Shown here: piece by piece, positions 49,144 through 58,568 of the stretch
Layout of the letters: each line of letters opens with the position of its first letter
Position numbering within the stretch: position 1 is the stretch's first letter
Assembly: GCA_016218025.1 (NCBI GenBank)
Contig: JACRFD010000038.1
Location: forward strand, 1-64,000
DNA length: 64,000 nucleotides
Reading direction: 5' to 3'
Origin: Ignavibacteriales bacterium
Lineage (GTDB): Bacteria > Bacteroidota > Ignavibacteria > UBA10030 > SZUA-254
Notes under the pieces: model-generated
What the model saw: the letters and a program-made list of their open reading frames with translations, nothing else
What the model was told of the DNA's origin: nothing
Databases searched by the model: none
Position numbers and translations under genes: made by a program

Positions 49144-49416
49144 GTGACGTCTCATACTAACGACCAATTTTGGAAAGCATTTCAGAAGCTTCCCGATGAT
49201 GTCCAAGAGAAGGCAAGGAAAGTATATCAAATGTGGAGCGATGATCCTTTCCATCCAAGTCTGAAATTTAAAAGAATTCACCCAGAGCAACCTATCTATT
49301 CCGTCCGAATCGGTTTAGGATGGAGAGCAGTGGGGGTGAAATCTGAAGATATAATGATTTGGTTTTGGATTGGTTCCCATGAAGAATACAACAAACTCAT
49401 ATCAGAGATACATTAA
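49144..49416 (+). CDS. Putative RelE/ParE/HigB-like toxin
   Basis: FQKLPDDVQEKARKVYQMWSDDPFHPSLKFKRIHPEQPIYSVRIGLGWRAVGVKSEDIMIWFWIGSHEEYNKLI; GTG start. Confidence 0.75.
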   Translation: MTSHTNDQFWKAFQKLPDDVQEKARKVYQMWSDDPFHPSLKFKRIHPEQPIYSVRIGLGWRAVGVKSEDIMIWFWIGSHEEYNKLISEIH

Positions 49417-49531
49417 AAGCCTCGCCCGAGTTCTCAGGCAGAGATTGTTTGTTCCTTTATGTCTCCGACATGGAGGTAGTTCCCTTACTGACCACAACCA
49501 GAATCCTGGATTTCCTGTTGATTACGACGAA

Positions 49532-49579
49532 ACCTCCCGAAGGTTTACTAAGGTTAGCAAAATAACCTTCGGGAGGTTG
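49532..49579. repeat. Perfect 15-bp inverted repeat
   Basis: AACCTCCCGAAGGTT (49532-49546) / AACCTTCGGGAGGTT (49565-49579). Confidence 0.9.
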
Positions 49580-49585
49580 CAACAG

Positions 49586-51013
49586 CTACTTCATCAACAA
49601 AAGTTTCTTAGTTTCAACAAATACTGAGCCTGTCGAAGTACAGACTTGTAAACGGTAGAAGTAAACACCACTTGTTAATCCAGAGCCATCGAATGTTACT
49701 TCATGATAACCTGCTTTCTGGAACCCACTTGCAAGCAAGGCAACTTCCTGACCCAGAGTGTTAAAAACACTCAGAGTTACATTTGCATCCTCAGACAGTC
49801 CATATTTTATGACTGTGGTTGGATTGAAGGGATTGGGAAAGTTTTCCGAGAGAATGTAATTCAATGGTATTGCATCCTCGGTTATCTGAGGATTAAAATA
49901 ATTCTCAGATCGAACGGGTCTAATTATATCGCTACCACTTATATTTTTGTCACTAAATGTTTTACCAGTCAGAGTACCAATGGTATCAGAGCAAGCTAAA
50001 CCAGTTTCTGAATGTTTGAAGTGAAAGATAAGATCGATATCCCCATCACCATCGACATCTTCTTCATGTCGTTTTAATGGGCATTCATTACCTGATCCGA
50101 TCCGTTGACCTTTGCCTCCATTACCTCCGACACAATGTGTTTCTTTGGCGCCGGATGGGCCAAACCTGACGGTAGTATGGTCAACAGTTCGAGCATCAAA
50201 TTCCGGAGTTGATAAGATAGCTACAGGTATGACTCCATTTTGATTTTGACAATTAATAGAGTTTGGAAAACTACCGGGTTTGATATCGATAAGAACATAA
50301 TGTTTTAAATTAAAATCATTTGGAGTGCGGGTTTTATTGGAAATGCGAATTTCGTCAATATTACCATGGAAATGATTTGATGGCATTCCATCCCACCCAA
50401 CCCAAACTGGTTGATTTGTTTCTGCAATGGAAGTAATGGCGGAATTAGTAATAGTATCAGGTTTACCATTAATATATAATGCGGCGAACCCCGTTTTGCC
50501 ATTCCAAACCCCGGCAACATGAATCCATTCATTCAGTGGCATGGTTTCCTTACTATAGAGTACTATATCTGGACTAGCGTAATAAGTAGCACTATTGATG
50601 GCGAAACAAATTTTACCAGTGTTTTCAAATTGCAGTGTCCATTCGTCGTCCTCGTCATTTCCTGTTCCCCATTTATCAACGATGTGACCATATTGACTCG
50701 GAATACTATTAATATTGATCCATGCTTCAACTATGAATTCTTTTGCAACCGAAAAATCTAGAGATGGACTATCGGGAATTTCAATGTAATCGTTTATACC
50801 ATTCAGTAAGCGACAATTATTGTACTTACCATCGACGATAGTTGTCCCATATGCAATACCCTGATTATTAAAGCCGCTTGCATCAACAATTGGATTTAAT
50901 GTCATTTCATTGAAATGCCATAATGCGACGGTGTTCGAATCGGGTGAATATTCTTGTGATTGCGAAAATGATATCAAGAATATTACCAAAAGTAATATTT
51001 CATATTTTTTCAT
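49586..51013 (-). CDS. Secreted LamG-domain protein with T9SS type A sorting domain
   Basis: VALWHFNEMTLNPIVDASGFNNQG; NDYIEIPDSPSLDF (LamG); IKPGSFPNSINCQNQNGVIPVAIL domain; NFPNPFNPTTVIKYGL sorting domain. Confidence 0.88.
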   Translation of the reverse strand: MKKYEILLLVIFLISFSQSQEYSPDSNTVALWHFNEMTLNPIVDASGFNNQGIAYGTTIVDGKYNNCRLLNGINDYIEIPDSPSLDFSVAKEFIVEAWININSIPSQYGHIVDKWGTGNDEDDEWTLQFENTGKICFAINSATYYASPDIVLYSKETMPLNEWIHVAGVWNGKTGFAALYINGKPDTITNSAITSIAETNQPVWVGWDGMPSNHFHGNIDEIRISNKTRTPNDFNLKHYVLIDIKPGSFPNSINCQNQNGVIPVAILSTPEFDARTVDHTTVRFGPSGAKETHCVGGNGGKGQRIGSGNECPLKRHEEDVDGDGDIDLIFHFKHSETGLACSDTIGTLTGKTFSDKNISGSDIIRPVRSENYFNPQITEDAIPLNYILSENFPNPFNPTTVIKYGLSEDANVTLSVFNTLGQEVALLASGFQKAGYHEVTFDGSGLTSGVYFYRLQVCTSTGSVFVETKKLLLMK

Positions 51014-51152
51014 AATGAATCCTATAAATTAATTAGTGTTTGATTGTGAATTAACTACTATTACACTTCTCCTTTCATCCATCTATTCATGCAGAAAAAC
51101 AAAAAGCCAAACCTTCTTTACGAAAGTTTGGCTTTAAATTGAAAAAAAGGCT

Positions 51153-52589
51153 TTATCGGTTATTAACCGTGTCTAGGTAATATTTGCTCATTGTATATTC
51201 TTTTACAAACTTCTCACCATCCCAATATTGGACACCTTTTCTCAGGTTCTCATAGTACTGGGTATCGATTTTTGTTTTAAGTTTTCCCTCAGCTTCGAGT
51301 TTTTGATGGTATTTTTCAAAAAGGTCACCTCCCGAAACATGAATACAATTCATTCTAAAATCGAATTTATGGATTACGCCAAGCACTTCATTTGAAGATA
51401 TTACCGCACCATTCCCAATCCTCATTTCTCCATTTTGGGGGAAATCAATCTCACTTATTTGATTTCGCATTTGGTGAGCGAATTTTCCAATATCAAGACA
51501 TGGGAATAAAATATAATATTTTTCCTTCCCCTTTGATGTTTCCGCGGGTGTGTAATCTATAGGTGCTGGCGAGTGTCCATTCATATATCTTGGATCAAGA
51601 ATCAGTAAAGCTGCTAGATTATGTCCATTATTAACACCGCCAAAGAAGAGTTCTTCAAAACCATCATTGTCAATATCTTTATGGTCGATTTTAAGAATGA
51701 ATCCACTATTCCAATAGATTTCCTTTTCCGTACCGGTTTCAGTATCAAGCGTGATGATGGCAGATGGGTAACTTGTTTTGTTAAGAGCGATGGCAATTAT
51801 TTCTTTTTTCCCATCTTTATCGAAATCACCGATCATCATTCTTGTTATTCGGTAATTAGCTGTAATCCATTCTTGTCCAAATTTTGCACGATGAGTAAAA
51901 GAATACCTCCATTTTTCATTTAATTGGTGATCGTAACAGATAATACAATTATCCAGTTTATTGATGGATGCCCAACCAAACACCGCAATTATTTCTGAAT
52001 AACCATCATTATCTATATCAATTACATCAATGAATTGGATTGGTTTTTTCCTGTCATCGGGATACAATGTCTGATCGTAGTCAAATTGAGAACCAATATG
52101 TTTTCTATTTATTTCTTCTCCCTTTTTGTTATAAACGACAATGCATTCTTTTTCAGCTCGCGCATATCCAGGATGTTGATCGATTATTTGTTGTTTCTCA
52201 GGTTTGAACATCGTTATCAACGCGAAAACAACAAAGCTCGAGAACATTACCGTTGCGCCGCCAGCGGCGTAGGGATGATGAACCATCCATCGAGTCATGC
52301 GGAGTGGGATACCAACTGCGAATCTCTGGAAAGGAGATAGGTTTTGGTATTTCTGTTCAAGCGGGTAAAGTCGCCTGGCTGGTATCTCTGCCGGTTTTGG
52401 CATCGGTAAATTTTCACTTGATGCTAAGTCCTGCTTTACTTCCGTATAAAATTCCGCAATGCTGTCAAATAATTCTTTGCAGCCATTGCACTCGGCTAAA
52501 TGATTCTCAATCTCAACTCGCTCTTGTTCAATTTTCGGCGAGTTCAGAATGTAAAGCTCAAGTTTTATTTCGTCAATATGATTCATCAA
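51153..52589 (-). CDS. Anti-sigma-factor-like zinc-finger membrane protein with C-terminal FG-GAP/VCBS-like propeller
   Basis: ENHLAECNGCKELFDSI (HX3CX2C); TM GGATVMFSSFVVFALITMF; VIDIDNDGYSEIIAVFG, IGDFDKDGKKEIIAIAL, DIDNDGFEELFFGG repeats. Confidence 0.8.
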   Translation of the reverse strand: MMNHIDEIKLELYILNSPKIEQERVEIENHLAECNGCKELFDSIAEFYTEVKQDLASSENLPMPKPAEIPARRLYPLEQKYQNLSPFQRFAVGIPLRMTRWMVHHPYAAGGATVMFSSFVVFALITMFKPEKQQIIDQHPGYARAEKECIVVYNKKGEEINRKHIGSQFDYDQTLYPDDRKKPIQFIDVIDIDNDGYSEIIAVFGWASINKLDNCIICYDHQLNEKWRYSFTHRAKFGQEWITANYRITRMMIGDFDKDGKKEIIAIALNKTSYPSAIITLDTETGTEKEIYWNSGFILKIDHKDIDNDGFEELFFGGVNNGHNLAALLILDPRYMNGHSPAPIDYTPAETSKGKEKYYILFPCLDIGKFAHQMRNQISEIDFPQNGEMRIGNGAVISSNEVLGVIHKFDFRMNCIHVSGGDLFEKYHQKLEAEGKLKTKIDTQYYENLRKGVQYWDGEKFVKEYTMSKYYLDTVNNR

Positions 52590-52602
52590 TTAAAAAGTCA
52601 AA

Positions 52603-52647
52603 ATTAAAAATTTCCGCCAGAGGCGGATGCGCCTTCGGCGCAAAAAA
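52603..52647. repeat. 45-bp dispersed repeat, copy 2
   Basis: Identical to 48158-48202. Confidence 0.9.
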
Positions 52648-52742
52648 TTAAAAAGTAATATAAAGCTACTAATATCTAATATCGCATAACTCATAACTCA
52701 TATCTCACATCACTATCTATATTTCCTACCATTTTCCTGATC

Positions 52743-53774
52743 TCACAGAATCTCTTTCAACCGCTCTCGTACCCGCTTTTTAGAAATCTTGCCTAAATAT
52801 TCAACAATTACGCGGTGGTTTTTCAGATATTCTTGTTTTGTGATTCCGGTATCGCAATCGATTAAGTGATCGAAGTATGAAATCTGTCCATCAGTTCCAT
52901 CTATGAATTCTGAATAAAGAGATTTCTTAATAACTTTCATATAAAGTTCAAAAGTCTCGGCACAAACTTTTTTGTCAACATAACGCGGTTTCATCTCCTC
53001 TTTCAACTTAGAGCAAACCATATCAATTGTTCGAGCAGCGTCGTCGGTTACAAATTTTGCATCAACAGATTCCGATTCCTGAATGTTGTGAACATTGTAA
53101 TGCTCGTATCCTTTCTTGATTGCAAGAGCGAGTGTCATTAATCTAACATGTCGTTGATAAACATCTTGTTGAATCAGTGTGATTGAGAGTTTTTCAAGTA
53201 TGCCGGGAATTTCGGACTCAGTCGACATAATTTCACAAACTTCATTGTGCAGGAAGTCGTCATCCATAGTTTTGCAATATGGGAGTTTATCACCTTTAAC
53301 TATTTCCAAAAAATATTCATCGAAGCGCATAACCAATTTAAAAGCTAAATTATTCCCGGTGGCTATTTTTATGTTCCGCAAGATTTTTCCCAGCGCCGGA
53401 TCCGCCTCGTTATACAATCTGAACAGATTATCGTTTACCACAGTGCAGATGAGCCGCCGGATTTGCACAATAAGCATTTCATCATCTTCATCTTCGATTG
53501 AGATACGCTGATAGTTAAAATCTTTGCATAGTTCAATAAGCTCGTTGTCTTTACCAAGTGTAAATAGCTCAACAATACAATCATGTGTTATATCTGCTTC
53601 CGATAAGCCGAGGAAATCGAATGAAAGTTTTCCTGAAATCATTTTATTCCGAATTGTGCGCCTCGCAATCGAATAAAATATCCTGTACAACTCCTGCATA
53701 TGCCGCTGGGAGTAGGTGCCGCTGCAACCTGCACGTAGTAATTCCTTGATTGGAATTTTTAGTGGGATATTCAT
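52743..53774 (-). CDS. Divergent RNA polymerase sigma-like protein
   Basis: N-terminal MQELYRIFYSIARRTIRNKM...LSEADITHDCIVELF resembles sigma region 2; C-terminal basic helix KKRVRERLKEIL; located upstream of a zinc-finger anti-sigma-like gene. Confidence 0.5.
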   Translation of the reverse strand: MNIPLKIPIKELLRAGCSGTYSQRHMQELYRIFYSIARRTIRNKMISGKLSFDFLGLSEADITHDCIVELFTLGKDNELIELCKDFNYQRISIEDEDDEMLIVQIRRLICTVVNDNLFRLYNEADPALGKILRNIKIATGNNLAFKLVMRFDEYFLEIVKGDKLPYCKTMDDDFLHNEVCEIMSTESEIPGILEKLSITLIQQDVYQRHVRLMTLALAIKKGYEHYNVHNIQESESVDAKFVTDDAARTIDMVCSKLKEEMKPRYVDKKVCAETFELYMKVIKKSLYSEFIDGTDGQISYFDHLIDCDTGITKQEYLKNHRVIVEYLGKISKKRVRERLKEIL

Positions 53775-54010
53775 TAATCTGGTGGATTAGGGAAAATATT
53801 ATATTAAGATATAACTAATAAAAATTATAAAGTCAAAATTAAAAAATTGTTTATGAAAACACATTCCAACAATCCAATAATCCATAACTCCAGCGTTTAA
53901 AATAACCAATCTTCTTATTTTCTAATGTTCTTATTTTCTGCGCTTCTTTGACTTTCCATCCGCTATTTCCTATATTTTTTCATCAACTTTTAACAATATT
54001 GAAGAAAACA

Positions 54011-55405
54011 ATGCAAGAACGACAATTTGACGTAGTAATAATAGGCAGCGGACCTGGCGGCTATGTTGCCGCTATTCGCTCATCCCAACTTGGACTAAAG
54101 ACCGCTGTTGTTGAGAAGGATAAAATTGGCGGTGTATGCTTAAACTGGGGATGCATACCGACCAAAGCACTTCTAAAAAGCGCTGAAGTTTATCATCATT
54201 TTCATCGTGCGGAAGAATTCGGGATTTCTGCTAAAGATGTATCATTTGATTTCCCGAAAATAATAAAGCGAAGCAGGGATGTTGCACTGAGAAATTCTAA
54301 GGGTGTGGAATATCTTTTCAAGAAGAATAAAGTTGAATTAATTTCCGGTTTTGGGAAGATTGTCGGGAAAGGAAAGATTGAAATTAGCAAAGATGAAAAA
54401 CCTGTCGAAACTATTTCGGCAAAAAATATAATTATCGCAACCGGCGCTCGACCGCGAACGTTCCCGAATATGAAGATCGATGGCAAACAAATTATCTCAA
54501 GCACTGAGGCGATGCTGCTACAGCAACCGCCGAAGTCGATGATCATTATCGGTGCCGGAGCTATTGGTGTGGAGTTCGGATATTTTTATAATGCATTCGG
54601 AACAAAAGTTACTATTGTCGAAATGATGCCGAATGTTTTGCCAATTGAGGATAAGGAAATTTCGAAATTACTCGAAAGTAATTTGAAAAAATCGGGAATC
54701 GAAATTCTGACTGAAAGCAAAGTGGAAAGTGTAACCACCGGCAAAGAGGCAAAGGTAGTATTAACCTCGAAGGGTGCAAAGAAAGAATTGACCGCCGAAA
54801 TAGTTCTTGTTGCTATCGGCGTACAAGGCAACATAGAAAACATCGGACTTGAAAGTACCGGCATAAAAATTGAAAAAGGTTGGATACAGGTTGATGATTT
54901 CGGTAAGACAAATGTTGACGGCATCTATGCTATTGGCGATGTAGCAGGTCCGCCGTGGCTTGCTCATGTAGCGTCACGCGAAGGAATCATATGTGTTGAA
55001 AAAATTGCAGGTAAAAATACACAGCCAATCGATTGGGACAATATCCCCGGCTGCACTTATTGTCAGCCGCAGGTTGCAAGTATTGGATTGACCGAGGAAA
55101 AAGCAATAGAGTTGGGGCATAAACTGAAGATTGGAAGATTCCCATTCACTGCGAGTGGCAAAGCACGTGCAATTGGAGAGACAGATGGTCTTGTTAAATT
55201 GATCTTCGACGAAAAATATGGTGAGTTACTTGGTGCGCACATACTCGGCTCTGATGCGACAGAGATGATAGCTGAACTCGGTCTTGCGAAAGGTTTGGAA
55301 ACGACACCGGCGGGAATTGCGAATACAATTCATGCTCATCCGACACTATCCGAAGCGATTATGGAAGCTGCTGAAAATGCTGAAGGTCATGCGATTCATA
55401 TTTAA
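54011..55405 (+). CDS. lpdA: Dihydrolipoyl dehydrogenase
   Basis: FDVVIIGSGPGGYVAAIRSSQLGLKTAVVEKDKIGGVCLNWGCIPTKALL; IGDVAGPPWLAHVASREG. Confidence 0.96.
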   Translation: MQERQFDVVIIGSGPGGYVAAIRSSQLGLKTAVVEKDKIGGVCLNWGCIPTKALLKSAEVYHHFHRAEEFGISAKDVSFDFPKIIKRSRDVALRNSKGVEYLFKKNKVELISGFGKIVGKGKIEISKDEKPVETISAKNIIIATGARPRTFPNMKIDGKQIISSTEAMLLQQPPKSMIIIGAGAIGVEFGYFYNAFGTKVTIVEMMPNVLPIEDKEISKLLESNLKKSGIEILTESKVESVTTGKEAKVVLTSKGAKKELTAEIVLVAIGVQGNIENIGLESTGIKIEKGWIQVDDFGKTNVDGIYAIGDVAGPPWLAHVASREGIICVEKIAGKNTQPIDWDNIPGCTYCQPQVASIGLTEEKAIELGHKLKIGRFPFTASGKARAIGETDGLVKLIFDEKYGELLGAHILGSDATEMIAELGLAKGLETTPAGIANTIHAHPTLSEAIMEAAENAEGHAIHI

Positions 55406-55567
55406 GTTGGTGAGCAGTTGAGTATGTTAGTAGTTGAGTATCAAGAGCATAGAGCGTAGAGCTTAGAGCATAGGATACTATTGTGAAGTACTAAGAACAA
55501 GTAACAAATAAAGAATGACTAATAACGATTGACAAGTAACTATTTAACAGATTAATCGGGGTTTAAA

Positions 55568-55792
55568 ATGAAAGATGAAAGTGGCAAGCTATCAAATGAA
55601 ACTCTTGCTATAGAAGAGTTGTACATTCAGCTTCGGGCGATGAAGAAAGTGTTGGAAGAAAAAGGTTTGATGACTGAAGATGATTTCAGAGTTGCATATG
55701 CCCGCGAGTTGGTCGTAAGTCCGGGCGCCGCTGCTGGAACGAAAATCACTGATTACTTATCTGAACATCGTAAAAAATTTCTGCGTTCATGA
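55568..55792 (+). CDS. Hypothetical small protein in the 2-oxoacid dehydrogenase/lipoate cluster
   Basis: 74-aa ORF with ATGA overlap to lipB. Confidence 0.65.
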   Translation: MKDESGKLSNETLAIEELYIQLRAMKKVLEEKGLMTEDDFRVAYARELVVSPGAAAGTKITDYLSEHRKKFLRS

Positions 55793-56502
55793 ACGAACTT
55801 CAAACCGTAAATCTCGGATTGTCAGCATATCAACCGACGTGGGAATTGCAGCAAAAGATTTTCAATTTTCGAGTCGATCAAAAGATTTCAGATGTTTTCT
55901 TGCTTACTGAACATCATCATGTTTACACGCTTGGTAAGAGTAGCGAAGAAGCGCATTTGCTCGCAGACGAAAATGAATTGAAATCTACCGGTGCGGATGT
56001 TTTTCATATTGATCGAGGTGGCGACATAACATATCATGGTCCTGGTCAGCTTGTCGGTTATCCGATTATCGATCTGAATAATTATTATCTTGACACACAC
56101 CGTTATCTTCGCGATCTTGAGGAAGTTTTAATTAGAACATTAAAAGATTTTGGTATCAGCGGACATCGTGAAGAAAATTACACCGGCGTTTGGGTTGGAA
56201 GTGATAAAATTGCTGCGATTGGTGTAAAGGTAAGCAGATGGGTTACGATGCACGGCTTTGCCCTGAATGTTAATACGAATCTTTCATATTTTGACCGCAT
56301 CATACCATGTGGAATATTCCACAAAGGGGTTACTTCGATGCAAAAAATTCTTGGGAACGGCGTACCATTCGATAATGTTATTAAATCGATAACATCGCGT
56401 TTTGGTGAGGTCTTCGGAACTCATACCGTCACCCTTGGAAAAGATGAATTTCTTGCAAAAATTAATCAGATAACGAGTGAAAAGATAGAATGCCTTCAAT
56501 AA
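55789..56502 (+). CDS. lipB: Lipoyl(octanoyl) transferase
   Basis: FLLTEHHHVYTLGKSS; HIDRGGDITYHGPGQLVGYPIIDL; KIAAIGVKVSRWVTMHGFALNVN. Confidence 0.96.
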   Translation: MNELQTVNLGLSAYQPTWELQQKIFNFRVDQKISDVFLLTEHHHVYTLGKSSEEAHLLADENELKSTGADVFHIDRGGDITYHGPGQLVGYPIIDLNNYYLDTHRYLRDLEEVLIRTLKDFGISGHREENYTGVWVGSDKIAAIGVKVSRWVTMHGFALNVNTNLSYFDRIIPCGIFHKGVTSMQKILGNGVPFDNVIKSITSRFGEVFGTHTVTLGKDEFLAKINQITSEKIECLQ

Positions 56503-58544
56503 AAAAATCAAAAGATAATAATGAAATCAATAAGGGAGCTTTAATTCTTCCTAAAAAAAAGTTGCTCAACGCATATCGTTTAATGTACACTGCGCGGAAA
56601 ACGGATGATAAAATATTACTCCTTTTAAAGCAAGGGAAATTATTTTTTCACATCGGCGGATCGGGGCATGAAGCGATACAAGTTGCAACTGCCTTTGCAT
56701 TAAATAAAGGTGAAGACTGGTCATATCCATATTACCGCGATCTTGCATATGTTCTTTCGATGGGCTACAGCGTAAAAGAAATACTTGCCGAGGCGATGCA
56801 CCGTGCAAGCGGACCAAGCAGCGGGGGATTTGTTATGCCGTTCAATTACGGACATAAGAAATTGAGAATTCCTTCACAATCAAGTCCCACCGGCACACAA
56901 TTTCTTCAGGCAGTTGGTACTGCCTTAGCTCAAGTTAAAGATGGAACGAAAGATATTGTATATGTTTCCTCAGGCGAAGGTACGACAAGTCAGGGTGAGT
57001 TTCATGAAGCTGTTAACTGGGCATCGCGAGAAAAACTTCCTGTGATTTTTGTTATACAGGATAATAAGTATGCTATCTCTGTAACTAAGAAAGAACAAAC
57101 TGCCGGCGAATCGATTTATGAGGTTGTTCAGGGATACCACGGACTGAGCCGCTATGAAGTTGACGGATGCGATTTTATAGAATCGTACAGAATCACATCT
57201 GAAGCGGCTGAACGTGCGCGAAGCAGTCAAGGACCAAGTTTGATACTTGCGCACACGGTGCGGTTGCTTCCTCATTCTTCTTCTGATGATCAAAGAAAAT
57301 ATCGCAGTGAAGATGATCTTACACGCGATAGAGCGAAAGATCCGATACCGAATTTTGAGAAATATCTTCTCTCAAATAAATTCGCAAATGAAGATGATAT
57401 TAAAAAGATTCAAACAGAAGTTCAGAATGAAATCGATCAAGCGGTTGATGAAGTTGAAACCGAACCACAGCAGGATCCTGCTAATCTTTTAAAGTATGTT
57501 TATTCTCCAAAGACAATCGTACCTATTGAAGGATTTAAGGAGCCGGAACATAAAGGCGAAAAGATTGTAATGGTAGATGCGATTAACCATGCAATGGCTG
57601 AGGAGATTGAACGTAATCCCAAAATTCTGGTTTATGGTGAAGATGTCGGTGGTGACAAAGGCGGTGTGTTTACTGCTACAAAAGGTTTAACGAAGAAATT
57701 CGGATGGGAGCGTGTATTCAATTCTCCGCTTGCGGAAGCTAGCATAATCGGAACTGCTGTTGGATTATCGGTCGCAGGTTATAAGCCGGTTGTAGAAATA
57801 CAATTTGGCGATTACATCTGGACTGCCTTTATGCAATTACGCGATGAAGTTGCCATGATGCGCTTTCGATCTAATAACGAATGGGCAAATCCGATGGTCG
57901 TTCGAGTCGCAGTTGGTGGTTATATTCATGGCGGACTTTATCACAGTCAATCCATCGACGGATTCTTCACACATATTCCCGGTCTTCGAGTAGTAATTCC
58001 ATCAAATGCTGCCGATGCAAAAGGTTTGTTAAAGACAGCCATACGCTCGGATGATCCGGTGATGTTCCTTGAACACAAAGGATTATACCGAGCAAGTTTT
58101 GCCGCCTCTCCGGAACCTGATGAAAATTATCTTGTTCCATTCGGATTGGCAAAAACAGTTCGCTCCGGTGATGATATAACCGTGATTACGTGGGGGATGA
58201 TGGTTCAACGTTCACTTGAAGCTGCTCGAAAATTAGAAGAGAATGGTGTAAGCGTTGAGGTTGTTGATCTTCGGACACTCAATCCGCTTGATAAAGATGC
58301 TATACTTAATTCAGTGCGGAAGACTGGAAAAGTTTTAATCGTTCATGAAGATACATTGACGGGTGGATTTGGCGCGGAGATAGTAGCTATCATTGCAAGT
58401 GAAGCATTTACACGTCTTGATGCTCCAATCAAAAGGGTTGCAGCAAAGGATTGTCATATTCCATACGGACCAACATTAGAAAACGCTATGCTGCCGCAAA
58501 CGGCTGATATCGTTTTTGCGCTTCAAGAATTATCAAATTTTTAA
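56490..58544 (+). CDS. 2-oxoacid (pyruvate/branched-chain) dehydrogenase E1, alpha and beta domains fused
   Basis: GKLFFHIGGSGHEAIQVA; SSGEGTTSQGEFHEAVNWAS; beta domain EEIERNPKILVYGEDVGGDKGGVF...NSPLAEASIIGTAVGLSVAG. Confidence 0.93.
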   Translation: MPSIKKSKDNNEINKGALILPKKKLLNAYRLMYTARKTDDKILLLLKQGKLFFHIGGSGHEAIQVATAFALNKGEDWSYPYYRDLAYVLSMGYSVKEILAEAMHRASGPSSGGFVMPFNYGHKKLRIPSQSSPTGTQFLQAVGTALAQVKDGTKDIVYVSSGEGTTSQGEFHEAVNWASREKLPVIFVIQDNKYAISVTKKEQTAGESIYEVVQGYHGLSRYEVDGCDFIESYRITSEAAERARSSQGPSLILAHTVRLLPHSSSDDQRKYRSEDDLTRDRAKDPIPNFEKYLLSNKFANEDDIKKIQTEVQNEIDQAVDEVETEPQQDPANLLKYVYSPKTIVPIEGFKEPEHKGEKIVMVDAINHAMAEEIERNPKILVYGEDVGGDKGGVFTATKGLTKKFGWERVFNSPLAEASIIGTAVGLSVAGYKPVVEIQFGDYIWTAFMQLRDEVAMMRFRSNNEWANPMVVRVAVGGYIHGGLYHSQSIDGFFTHIPGLRVVIPSNAADAKGLLKTAIRSDDPVMFLEHKGLYRASFAASPEPDENYLVPFGLAKTVRSGDDITVITWGMMVQRSLEAARKLEENGVSVEVVDLRTLNPLDKDAILNSVRKTGKVLIVHEDTLTGGFGAEIVAIIASEAFTRLDAPIKRVAAKDCHIPYGPTLENAMLPQTADIVFALQELSNF

Positions 58545-58568
58545 ATTGAATATTAGAAGAGAGGTTAT

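Noticed and set aside
49370-49627. 85-aa + strand ORF after the toxin gene
   Set aside because: Overlaps the toxin in another frame, then the direct repeat and inverted repeat; no protein-like motifs.
52253-52651. 132-aa + strand ORF ending KISARGGCAFGAKN
   Set aside because: Antisense to the anti-sigma-like gene plus repeat translation; not a protein family.
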